Below are positions 25,301 through 38,400 of a stretch of DNA of 64,000 bases, piece by piece. How positions within the stretch are numbered: the first letter of the stretch is position 1; the number at the start of each line of letters is the position of its first letter. The DNA comes from Chrysomallon squamiferum (taxonomy: Eukaryota > Mollusca > Gastropoda > Neomphalida > Peltospiridae): NCBI GenBank assembly GCA_012295275.1, contig CM022667.1, forward strand, positions 22,202,672-22,266,671. The letters are read 5' to 3'. A model generated the notes under the pieces. That model was not told the origin of the DNA. It did not search any database and worked only from the letters and a program-made list of their open reading frames with translations. A program made the translations under genes and the position numbers.

Positions 25301-28300
25301 TTTATATGCATTTCTTTTGTAAACATTCATCTTTCCAAAACCATATAGGATATTTCTGATAACATAACTGTTTTCTGACCTACTGATTTATGTCTATTTA
25401 AGCATGATTCCACTCTGGATAGAGGTACTCAGATGGTATGTTCCCAAAATTGGCGGTCTTCAGATTAGGTAAGCAGTGAGGTGTTCTAATCCGCTTCCAG
25501 AAATGGGAAAACTGGCGTGAGCAATTAAGGCCAATTTAGAAGCATGGGGATAATGAGATGTGTGAAGAATAGATGGGGCGATTAACAAGATTAACCTTAA
25601 TGAGAAGTAAAGAGTAGAGGTGAGCCGGAATAGAGATTGCAAGAAAATTAATGTTTGGAGACATGAAATTAATGTTATATCTCAGTAAAATTTGGAGACA
25701 GGAAATACTACCAGAAGACAAGCACAAGCTCTTCCAGCTGGGATTGGAGTATGTCACGTGTACCTGGGACACTGCTTCCCACTTGTCAGCTTGCGGTGAA
25801 GTGCTTTCTGGGACATTTTGTGTGTAAAGTGTGACTGAATGTGCTTTCAAATTGTGGACAAAATACTGTTTAACAAAAGTACATCAGTTAAGGTGAAGGA
25901 ACACCAATTAGTAAGGGTGAGCAATAAACTGCCAGAAATGGAACAACTGGCGTGTCCAGTTAAGATGCGTTATAATCTCACTGCCAGATTCGGGAATGCC
26001 AGACACACATATATTTATGTTGAGAAAAGAAGAGAAGGAATTAGAAAAATAAATTATTACCGTCTATAATTTTGTCTTAGGATCTCATCTCCCCAGTAAA
26101 AGATGACATAGGCCATCACTTCTTTGTTCTCTCTACACAAAGTTAGCTCCCTGTTTGAGGGGTTCATTGTAACGGAAATCACCTGAAACAACATAAAATA
26201 TATTAAATACACTTATATTATATATATTCTTTAATAAGATAAATCCCAAATTAAACAATTAAATTAATATTTCAAAACAAGCATTTACAAAACTACACAG
26301 TACCTTGCAATCATTTGGAGCAACCACAAATTCATTGGGATCCACTGCAATATTTCCAGGTTTTAGTGCACTGCAACCATGACGATCTGAATTTTAAAAT
26401 AATTAAAAAGACTAATAAAAGATTACAAATATATAATTTATTTTACAGTTTAACTCTAACCCTTTAAAAGAAAAAATGAGTAATAATAAAACAATAAAAA
26501 CCTAATTACTTTTTAAAAAAATAATAAAAAAGATCTTTCAAAATATATAATTAAAAATTTATCTTCAGCATATATATATTGATGAAAAAATATAATGCAA
26601 TAAGTATCTGTTCATAATTTATACAAGTAATTTAAATTATTTGTGAATTAAACAATAAATTAACGAATTAAATATTGTTATTGTCAAAGGAATCAAAGAT
26701 TTCAAACAGAAAATACTCTCTGTGGTCTTGTGTATGACATTAATAATAAAAAATACATATAAAACTTGCACACAACATTAACAATATAATACATAAAAAC
26801 TTCTGTATAACATTAATAATAAAGTCTTACCAGCACAGATCACAGCTCTCACATAGGCAGCTTTTTGTCCTGAGTTTTTCAGGATCACTTTTGCTGTTGA
26901 ATTAATCCCTTTTGATAAAGTCCCCATGCTCATTTGAAAAAGTCCCAAACCAACTTCCCCTACACCTTCCAATGCAATACAGCTTGTTCCACCATACCCT
27001 GATAAAGCAATCTGGAACAACATTTCAGTGTCAAACTTTTAGATAGGAAAGGGGATTAATTTTTTCGCCCTATTAAGACTTTATAGTTTTTCTATCATTA
27101 ACACAATCCAAAATAAAATAAAATTACAACCTACAGTTTGTTAATTTTGTGCGAATAAGTATATTTATTTTCTATCCTGTTTATTTAATGAAATTGTTTT
27201 TCAAGAATTAAGAGAATAATGTTATTAGTAGTAAATATCCAAAACACATAATTTTAATTCTTTTAATTTTATTTTGTAAAACTAAAAATAATGTATTAAG
27301 ATTGCAATTATTATTAAAATTCGACTTTTAACATGCAAATAAACAAGGGATAAAAAAAAAGAATGTCATATGAAATGTCTTTTTAAGTTGGTGCATTGAT
27401 TTTCTGGAACAGTATATTTGAAGTTTCATTTGTTTACAATTCTGATACTGACACAAAACTTGGATCCGCTGTGTCTAAAGACAAGTTTTCCGGTGCAGTA
27501 TTTCTGAGTTGAAGGAGCAAACAGTACATGGATAGTCAACCTTTCTTTTGGTTTCACAACAACTTTATCAGGATTCTGACTAACTCCAGTACTACTCAAC
27601 ACTTCCTGCAGCTGTGGGTGGTAAAAAAAAAAATGAAGTTAACTGAATTTGGATGAATGATTCTAGTATTTTCAAAAACTGATGCATTTTGTTTGTTGAT
27701 GTCATACACCTCTGTTAAAAAAATAAAACATTTTACAATTAAAAATATTTCACTGTGTATATCCCATGTTAGACTTAAATCAATACTAATTTCGATGTGC
27801 TAACAAGACCAAAAATATTGCTACTAAAGTATGTTACTCTTTAAACTAGAACAGAAATGTAATTGAAGAATTGTAAAATGAATTAGGGTACATGTATAAT
27901 TATTTTGCATTGTAGAAATATTGTAAAAATCTGACCTGGAAACAAGGTAATTCACTCTTGATAGCTACATTAGTCATGACAGATGAACTTCCAGAATTCT
28001 GAATAATTGTCTTTAGAAGTCTGAAATAAACACATTTACTATTGTTAAAGATAGATCATTTTAAAAAAAATCATACATTACATATTTTAAAAAAAAAACA
28101 AGAAAAAACAACCAAAACCCCACCCTATTTAAAAAATTACAAAAATAAAATTAATAACAAAATTTAATTTAAAAGTAGTTTAGAACAAAATGAAATTACA
28201 GTACATATATAATGCACAACTATTTATATTAAATAGAATCTGATTAATCAGATTTGAAGACAAGTAAGTATTTGGAGCCATACCTTAAAACATTTCCAGG

Positions 28301-29047
28301 AAGTGAAATCACAAACATGATAAAGTGCATTGTCATTTCATTCATTTAAACTAAAAATATTTAAGTAAATAATCCATATATAATGGCTAGAAATGAAGAA
28401 AGAGGGGTAATATGTCTTTAATGTAGATCAGTAATTTTAATTTCTTTTTCATTACATTTGAATGGTTTTTCTGGTGGGATCATAGATAACTGGATCTAGC
28501 TGCTACAAACAAGGGGTACTTACTTAGCCTGGCCTAGCACAACTCCCCCAAACACTAGAGCACCCTTATTACCCTGCAGTAGTGAAGCAGTTATCACCTG
28601 TCCTACAAAGCCAAGTTCATATGCTTGTGACTCAGGTTCTGTCAGCATGACCAACAACCTGGATGGAACCGTCAACAAATTTATACAGTGAAATATAACA
28701 AGTGATATAATATATATACGGCTAATTACAAATCTGTGTAAAAATCACTAAAAGTATATATAAAATAGAAACTGATATTTGTGTACCAGTCTATGAGTTT
28801 TATTCAAGCAAAATGTAACATAAATAAATAAGTAAATAAATAAGTAAATAAATAAATAAATAAATAAATTAATTAATTAATTAATAATAATAATAATCAT
28901 ATAAAATAAAACAGATTTTGTGTTGTCAGTATAGAAATTACAATTTTTTTCAGCAACTCAGAAAAAGACTAGCATATACAGCCATCTAAATATATGGTTT
29001 AAATTTTTTATTATTTATAAATTTAAATATTTTGTTGGCACTTTTTA

Positions 29048-29096
<49 letters not shown>

Positions 29097-32000
29097 GTGT
29101 CCCATAAGTTTCCAAACATATAGTTTTTAACATTGTATTTTTCATTTGGTATTCACATACATCACTGATTAGATCAGCAGTTTCCAGGTGCATGGATTGG
29201 TTGGCATGTCATGTGGAATGGCCTCCAGGATCTCCAGACCTTACCCCACTTGATTTTTATCTCTGGGTGCTTTGAAGGCCATGGTGTATCAGGAAAAGTT
29301 ACAAAACATAAATCATTTCAAGCAACATATCACCAATGCCATTACAAGAATAACTCCAGCTTTTTTCTTTTTCTTTTAATTCTGGCTATGAACAAACTTA
29401 TTGACTGTTTATAGAAGGTAACTATAGTATAAAAATATCATTTTTACATGAATACGTACGTCTCATATAAGCTAACATCATGGTTTTTAGGTAAGAATCT
29501 GATGGTAGATGTAGTGTGAGAGTGTGGAGGAATCATTATAGACTTGTGTTCTATTGTGAAGATTTCTTGAAAGTTTGACATGAACAGTTCAACACCCATG
29601 TTGATATTTCCTGCATTTTTCAGCATGATTTTCTCTTCTGATTCTTTGTCTATGTTAGACTTCATTATAATTTTCTGAAAACATAAAATCAATAAAGACA
29701 GTAATAATAATAATATATATAAAAAAATGTTTGGTTTGAATGGGATCCTGTTTTTATAAGAGTCTCTTTTGTCCATAAATTTTAGAATCTCAGAATACAT
29801 TTTTATTTCCCTTCATATATATGCATTTATGTAGGGTGTATACTGTACAGTAATTTCATTTTTAACAGTAAAAATCCCCACAAACAAAAATGTTTAAATT
29901 CAATTTTATTTTTTAAACACATCAAAGTTACATTATGAGTGTCACCATAGGTCTCTGTTTTAAGAAAAATTAGTCCAGGGTGAAGTTATTTCAAAGAACC
30001 AAATCTGTCATCATCAATTCTATTTTCATGATTTCACCCAAGTATCTTTCATCTTTAGCCAAAGCAAAGTTTCTTAGTTCTTTAACAAGTACTTGACAGT
30101 CACTGTACTACATCTCACTGCCTTCTGCGTGATATTCGTTCTTTTTCTTTAAAATATCTGATACTGTCAAAGTGCTATTTCTGATTTAATTTGTATACAG
30201 ATTCTTCCACCTTCAGCTGAGTAGACATTTTACAGTGATTTATATTTATTCTATGTCTGCACTTGATTACATATATCTATGAAATAAATGATAAAATATG
30301 TGAATTGTAGATCTTTACTTTCATTTGTAAATTATGAATAAAATGTGACAGTGAGTAGGGGACTATGTTCCTTCCATAAATCCATGAGATGGTTAACAAG
30401 CTTTGTCATAACATCATAGTGAAGATATAAAACATGATTACAGTTGAAAGGTGCTAAGAAGTCCAACCACACTAATAAGTACCAATCAACAACTAATTAC
30501 CAGATAGCTAGAATGTAAGTGAAGAAACTGCATTGTTTCCGGTCAGGCAGCCAGCTAAGCTTACCTGGCTTATGGTTTATCAAGGGTAATTAACAAATAA
30601 CTTAAGCTTTTGGGATGAAACCTATCTGGTATCCACAAAATACAGTATATGATTTATTAAGGGTTTTAATACACATGATGTACACATGTAAATTCAGAAC
30701 CAAAAAATATGGCTGGTGTAGACAGTAATCTGGGATAACTGGAGTCTGGTTTTGTCAGTTTCCACTGTGTGTCTGCCTGTCTGTGTGTCATGTATGTGTA
30801 CATACATACATGCATGCATGCATGCATACATTACACACACACACACAGTTAATTAAATTAATTCACAGTTATTTAAATTTGTATCAATAAGTTTTATGCA
30901 CTTTCATAAAGATTCATGTCATATTTGGGAGAAAAATCTAATTAAAAATATCAAAATTATTTTTGACACATTTTTAAATATAATTTTAAAATAAAAAAAC
31001 AATATTTTATCTACCTGAGATGTAGCAGATGTTTTTAGCTTTACAACACCTATAGCAGCTTTTAGAATGACAGAGGTGATGACTTTAGAATTATGAGCTG
31101 GAGTGTCAAGCTCTACATCTAATCTGGCCAAAATTCTCTCAGGGGGCATCCCTGACAGTGATGCAAACAATGCTACAAAAAAGAAAGAAAAAGAAAACAA
31201 TCATTAAAATAAATTAAATGTTTTCAATTATATTTTGCCTGCAATAATTTTAAAAAGTTAGGATTTTAGTGATTAATCTTTACTAATAATAAAATTTGGC
31301 AAATATTAAAAACAAATTTATGTTGTGGATTAAAAAGTTACAATTGTTTGATGTTGCTCTATATAAAATTATGCAAACTGTCAGGCAAATAAACCAGTGC
31401 TATGGTAAAAACAAGAGTGTTTCTTGATTAAGTAAGACAAATGAAATCTTGTTGATGTCAGAGAAAACAAAGATTACAAACAGAAAACCAAATATTTACT
31501 TCTATCTATTTTCTTCACTGGTGTTCTGCAGTATATTTTAATATGTTCCACTTTTTCTTTGACCTTTTCTTCATAACCTGATAGAGACAGATTGAGTACA
31601 CTACAGCCAAGAGCTGGTGATGATGGTCTGTTGTTCTTGGCAACGAGGGACAGATCTTTTGTCTGGCTGCGATTTTCAAATGTGAAACAATGCCAAGCAG
31701 AGTTAACCTGTGTTAGAATTAGACATGCTTTAAACAGATTTCTGTTTAATGCTCATTATCAAATTTTAGAAGCATGATATGAAAGTGACCGTTACTTTGT
31801 GATTATTAAAATGCAATTGAATAACACTTACCGAGGAAATGACCAAGCGGAGAGGTACTTTAGATTTACCAACATTGAGAACTCCAAACTGCGAGCCAAT
31901 GCACTGACCCCAGGTCATTTCACCAAAATCAATGCAGTCTTCATCACTGGTGATCAACTATGTAATCATAATTAAAAAAATTATACATTATTTTTAATAT

Positions 32001-35000
32001 TTATACCAGTATCTGACATTAGATATTGAAGTACTGATAGTATCAATCTTTCCTCTATTTGCATGTTAAAATAAATATAAAATAATAAAAATTTAAATGT
32101 TTCTTAAATGTGTCAGGATATCCACAAACATTTTTTTTTTTTAAATTTAAAAACTGTGCACAAAAAAAAGAGAGAGTAGGTACTGATAGGCAATTTTTTC
32201 CTCACTTTAATTTCATATGATATTCATGAACATTTCTCTGCAGCAAAAAGAAACAAAACACACCAAAAATTATGACTGTCTCCAGCAGTTCAAAAATTAT
32301 ATGCAAATTGGTACAACAGGTATTTGGTCCATTTTCAACACTATTTTGGCCAACTGTAGTTTGAAAAATAACTGTTTCAAAAGATTTAAAATCAACAAGA
32401 GTACTAGGACCAACTTGTTAAATGAGCTCAATTTTTTTCACACCTGTTTCTTTGTATGTGTGTTCACAATAACATGCTAAACATGCCAAAATCTTCTAAC
32501 ATGTGACAGAATGCTCCTAAAATGACTAAACGTGCGAACAGACACTGTGGTTTCAGTTTTGGCCTTATTTGAATAATTCAACCAGTTTGTGAACAATTTG
32601 TTAAGATCTTTCAAATGACATACTTGAATCTAACATTTTTAATAAAAAAATTATTTTTCTTTTTTTTTTTCTCTGTCAAACCCATAAAAAATGACCTTTT
32701 CAACTTGAAGTAAAAATGTGAGTCAGTGCACAGCTTGGTCCACAGCAACCATGTATTTTCTGGCACTGTAAGCCCCAAAATTTGAGAAAAGAAGTCGGGG
32801 TAGTTTCTGCATGAATTAATTAGAATTTAACATTTATTTGTTGTTTTTTATAGTTTAAAAAGCAGCTGATCTGCCATTGCAGCAGTCATTGAAAGAAATT
32901 TTTTTTTTTTTATTTTGATTCTTTTTTTATTATTAATAATTTTTTATTTATAGCTCAACATATGTTTGAACTTCAGATGCATTTTATCTTAGAGCCATAG
33001 TGCATTTTAGATAAATGAAACCGGGGTGGCCATTTAAAAAAAATCTCAACAAAGAACCCTAACTGATATGGGTTAAAAACCTTTATGCAGAACAGCACAA
33101 CTTTATTTACATAAACAGCTTGAATTTTCATTCTATTAAATAAGTAGTAGTAATAAGTTAATAAGTAATAATACACTGTGAAGTGTATATATCATATTAT
33201 ATATAAATGTTACTTAAAAGGACTACAATGTTTGATGTTTATCTATAATCCTCTGCAATACATAACCTCAGCTAGTCCTTTAAGTCTACACTTCAGAAAG
33301 GTGTTGCAGGTATTAATTAGGGGCAATAAAATGTATGTAATCATGAGACTAGAGGCAATTAAAGACACTGGTGTTGTAAGTCTGTCATCTGAAGCAGACA
33401 TAAAATAATTTTCTTAGCTTTGGACTTGCTGTGATTTGACAGCAAACAAAAGTTATCGATCATCTGACCATTGTTGAAATTTTCTCTGATATGCTCTAAG
33501 TTTTAAAACTGATCAATTTATGATTTATATATTAAAAAATAGTGATTTGTTTTTTATTCAGAATTCCATCACTACCTCTAAATACATGGTTCTGTTATGT
33601 TGTATAGTTTGTTATGTTTATGATTCTTAATTCAGCTTTTATTGCAAGAATTTTTGAAGTAAAAATCAACTGTTTTAGAACGGAATATAGTAATTGTCAA
33701 AACCCAATGTTAATTCATTTATTTCAAAATGTATTCTTATTATATTCAGTAAGTCATAATATATAATAAAACATGCATCCTACAAGTTATTAAAAATATA
33801 ATCAATACAGAAATATAATCATTTCAAATAGCACCAGTTTTTTTTATGCACATAAAATCTACAGTGATTTGCCCAGTAGGAAACAATTTACGGTGATTTT
33901 GCTACACATGTGCCATAATGTATATGGAAAAAGTAGGAACATTGAAGAAAAACATACAGCCAATAAGTTATTAAAAATATAAACATATAAATATAATCAT
34001 TTTAAACAGCACCAGACCTTTCTAGTTGTACATAAAATCTATGATGATTTTGCTCTGTAAAAGATGTAAATTAATGGCAATTTTGCTAAGCACATGCTAC
34101 TTTCAAATGCGGAGCTTCTCTATGCCAAAGAAGGCACACTGCAGTGTTGGACATTGTTTAAAAAGTAATTGAATGAGCTTTCATTTGATCCTGTGAATGT
34201 AGGTTTTATTTTCAGCCAGACTGTTTTAAATTGGTTATGGAGGCAAGGAAAGTATATTTTTGGACACAACTTTTGATATAAGCCATTGCCAGCGACGACA
34301 TGCACACTGTTAGAAAGATTGAAGTTTGACCCTCCCAACTGTGTTAAAAATAACATTGAAGCCATTTTTGTGTAGACAAGCCAGATATTTGTAGAGTAAC
34401 GCTATTTTAGGACTTTTTACTCCATGCTGTTAATTGCTGACCACGGATGCCAAAGTGCTTTTACACCATGGCATTTAACACTCTCGTACAAAGGTCTGGT
34501 TTCACATACAATAAAAACAACATTTGGGAGTGGAGGAAAATGTACAAAGTCTGAACTTTTAACAGTTTGACCAATTATATCGGCTAGTCTGCTGGTACCT
34601 AGACAGAGAGAGAAAAATGAAAAGTAAGACAAATAAAAGATGTGAAAAAAGACATACAGACTTTGAAAAAAATATTTAACCATATTTAATTTTTGTTAGT
34701 TACCTCTATTTTGGGAACTTCAGCAACAGCTTGCATTGTCAACGTGATGGGTTGATATATGGGTGATGGCTGAACGTCAACTTGGAAATATTGGCTGTAG
34801 ATTATTACATCAGCCACATAAGTCCCTGCAACTGATGGCAAAAATATCACCTACAATATAAAATATACCGCAAAATATGTACATCTACAAAGGAGATTAC
34901 TGATATTTTGCATTTGAAGATGTCATAGAAATTCATTCTACAAAACATTTTAAAACTGATAAATATATTTAACATTTAAACTGTCTTTGCTATAACAAAA

Positions 35001-35420
35001 CCAAATCCAGGATAGCTATGCTGTTATAAAAACATACAGCAACAAATAATTTTAATGATAACAGCTGAAATATCCCACTAGTTAAATTAAATTAGTTATA
35101 GACAATATAGTTATAAAAACAGTAAAACTGGCTTAAGGAAATTATAACTGTGCCTACTCTAACACTCTCCTCTGAATCTGGCTGAATAATTATCTTCCTT
35201 GGGAGGTCAAATGGAGAATGGACCTCTGGGTCCACCTCTCGTCCATTTAATATCAGTGAGCAGATGCGAATAGAACATTCGAGCCAGCGAGGAGAGGGGT
35301 TTTTTAGTGGAAGAATGGTTTCTATGGAAGTCTCTGTACAGCAAATCATTGGGAAGGCAAGCAGACTTGGAGCTGTCAGCAATGACGACTTACACGGAGT
35401 CACAGAAATGGAAGTATTAT
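19369..35420 (-). CDS. CEP192: CEP192 coding exons 19-43 (ASH/PapD-like C-terminal half)
   Basis: Exons: 35158-35420, 34704-34850, 31832-31957, 31500-31707, 31015-31172, 29460-29674, 28524-28658, 27936-28020, 27438-27611, 26831-27011, 26304-26386, 26061-26182, 25074-25180, 24661-24859, 24339-24448, 24065-24125, 23699-23764, 23348-23453, 22816-22999, 22192-22367, 21766-21888, 21290-21393, 21018-21141, 19839-19900, 19369-19495 (stop TGA). Landmarks matching human CEP192 in order: LKNPSPRWLECSI, CIDFGEMTWGQ, AWHCFTFENRS, MLKNAGNINMGVE, IALSGYGGTS, YWGDEILRQNYRR, YELQWPGHML, SSFAPPYVKGVGDRKDVFR, GLYTQYWDIICKVK and RPPFYIRHTVFTI. These beta-sandwich repeats are related to MSP/ASPM-SPD-2-hydin domains and target the protein to centrioles. 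Confidence 0.93.
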
Positions 35421-38400
35421 CTGTGAAATAAAAAAAATGGATGTACTTTATAAAAAAAGGTCTTGTGTACCATTAAAATGTAGTATGTATATAAATAGAT
35501 ACATTTTTCTTCTTATTCATAATTTCAATTTTGTTATATATCACATTGCTTCACATTTGAAAATGCAGCTCTTTGAAAACATATACAAGTGAAATTCAAA
35601 TTTTTTTACTACGAACAACAGAGAAAAGATACCTGTATGTAGTTTGATCTCACTGACTGGTATTGTTGAAAACACAGATCTGGTATGGCTGGGAGTAACA
35701 TAAGTGATAGAACCCATATTCTGTGGATAGAAAGGCGTGCTCTGACATCTCGGAGTAAAGTGTGAAATATCTGGTCCAAGATCTCGGAAAGAGTGCAGGG
35801 TGTGATCCTCTATATGACTGATAAAATGACTGGAGTTCAATGTAGCTGGCATTCTGACATGAACCTGGCCCTTGACAGGAACATAATATGGTTTGTCTGT
35901 GATCCGAGAGAGATTTCGGTTTGCCTTTTCTGGGCTCAGCTGAGAACAAGATAAGCTTTCACGTAAAGGTTCAAATGTTGACATGTCCGGCACATAGTTT
36001 GTTACCTGCATGAAAGAGGGTGTTGAAACACAGCCAGTCATTTGATTACTGACCTGTCTTGTACAGAAAGCATCAATGTTCTGATCTTTGTCACCAACAG
36101 ATACAAATTCAGTTTGAGAAACTGGTGCATTCACTGAACATCTGTTCATTATTGAAGAAATGGTTCCACTGATATTCACCATCGGACTATGGGTTGTATT
36201 CCTAGATATGTTTTGTAAGCTTGAGACATGATCTTCAACAGTGTTTTTAAATATGCTATTTTTAGCTTTAACAAATCTATGACTTGCAGATATGTTGTTA
36301 GAAGGGACAGATGAACAGGAACTATCATTATCATTGTTGACTGAAGTAATTTGGTTTGATGTCACCACTGATTTCACTGATGAGGAATAGTCTCTGTCAT
36401 TCTTGAGTGATGGCTGAATGGATGATTCAATACTGACAACACCATAACCTCGAGATTCAGCCATCTGAATGTCAGATGTGCCCACTAAATGTTCTCGTGA
36501 CAGCTGTTTATCTGTGCTAAGATAGTTTGACACTGTGCTGTATTCTGTACCATCAGGTTCATGATGACCAACAATATCACACCTGTATCCAGTGTCAATT
36601 CTGTGTGCAGAATGGTCACAATCATGTGATGGGACATCATCATAATTGTTATCACCTCCACACCTATCAACACTGTTGTCTTGGCTGATCTTTTTTCCAC
36701 AAGCCATTCGTCCACCAAGACTCATGCGTGGAGACATCCACACAGAATCAGGTTCTACCAATTCTCTTGACATCAACTTCATATCTTTTATTCTGCATTT
36801 TGGGTTCAGTTTTGTATCTCTCTCACTGTTTTCAGAAAGCTGAGAAGAAACATTCTGAAATGTTACATTCTTTCCAACTGCTTTATGACCATTTTGTTTT
36901 TGGTCAATTTCATTTTCTGCATTCAGTCTACTTACTGAACTGTCCTTCTGCTCTGCAGTGTGATGTGAAAGTTCTGAGCTTCTGGAATCTTTATATTGAC
37001 ATGGTGATGTATTTTCACAAAGAACTGTTGATTTCTTGCTGTTTTTTATTTCAGCAACCTTGGAATTGTTTCTGTGATTTGGTTCACTAGCTGAAGCTGT
37101 TTGAGAAGCTGTTGTCAGGGAATAAGCTTTTGGTGACATTTGTTTGTAAGAAGAACTCTGTTGTCTTTTATTTGTTTTAGGAATTCCAACATTTGAACCT
37201 TTTTTAACTGGAAGTCGAGACACATTAGATGCCTTAGAATCTCTAGTAACATTTTTGTCAGACTTGGAAGAATGAGTCTTGGATGAGTTGGATGACTTTG
37301 TCTTGACCATTTGGACCAAATTTTTAATGAAATTACTAGGAGAACCATCTGTTGGCGGTTTGCGGAGGAAACTCATTAAGGCACTGGAATCAATCAGTGT
37401 AGTTTTGTCAGAAAGTACTGTCTGGTCTGGTACAGCTTGTGACTGGTGTGAGTCATCTGTAATATGGCTCTCATCACACTTTTCATCACTGAATGGTCTC
37501 TCCAAGTCTTCCACAACAAGTGTGCTGTCTGAACAGGAGGAATGGGATAATAACAAATCCAGTATAAACATACAAACAAATCCAGTATAAAAATACAAAC
37601 CAATTTCATTTATAAAAAAATTATTTTATTATTAATTCACAAACACAGACATGAAAGATCATTTAAGGGACAAACCAGGTAAAAAAATTTGAATGAATTA
37701 GTTTTTGATATGACACTTTAGAAAACATACATAAAAAGATGCTGCATGAAAACTGTTTATGCTAGAGTTTCCAAATTTAGAATATATATTTCGTTACAAG
37801 AAATTTTCAAGAACACCCTCAGAACACCCCAAAAAACTAAAAATATTTTGATTTTATTTATGATCAAATATTACGAACTAATGATGTTGCAATAAAATCT
37901 AGAGTTTACCACCATCTTCATCTCCAACACCTGATGTTCTATACAGAGGAGCTGGCTGTTTACTACTAGGTGGTGACTTCACATCCATGCCAAACTCAGG
38001 CTGAAAAAATTTAATAATTCTTTAATTCTGAGAACATATTGAAAACTTCAATGAAGAATATATAAATCATTTAATAATAATAAAATGTACCCAGTGAACT
38101 AATCTGTTAGAGCAATTATGTATAATCATAGAAAGAAAATGAAAGTATAGAATTTTATAAGAATTTAATCTTGAATTGTTCTCTCTAAATTCAGAATATA
38201 ACTATAAAACTACATTAATTTGTTCTTTTTTTACTAACACATTGTTTTGTTGTACATAAACTGTTATTACTTAAACTTTTGTAACATGATAATAGAATCA
38301 AACAATGAATGGTTGCTAAACCTTTGCAACTGAATTAAAAAAACAACTAGACCTGACCTATAAATATTCCTCATGAATTAATATTCTGTGAATCCATTCA

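Noticed and set aside
25435-26020. Purine-rich intronic block with overlapping ORFs on both strands
   Set aside because: No recognisable motif, and neither ORF joins the CEP192 frame; possibly repeat-derived, not supportable as a gene.
36485-37609. Several 60-120 aa ORFs on both strands overlapping the large CEP192 exon
   Set aside because: Shadows of exon 18 in other frames.
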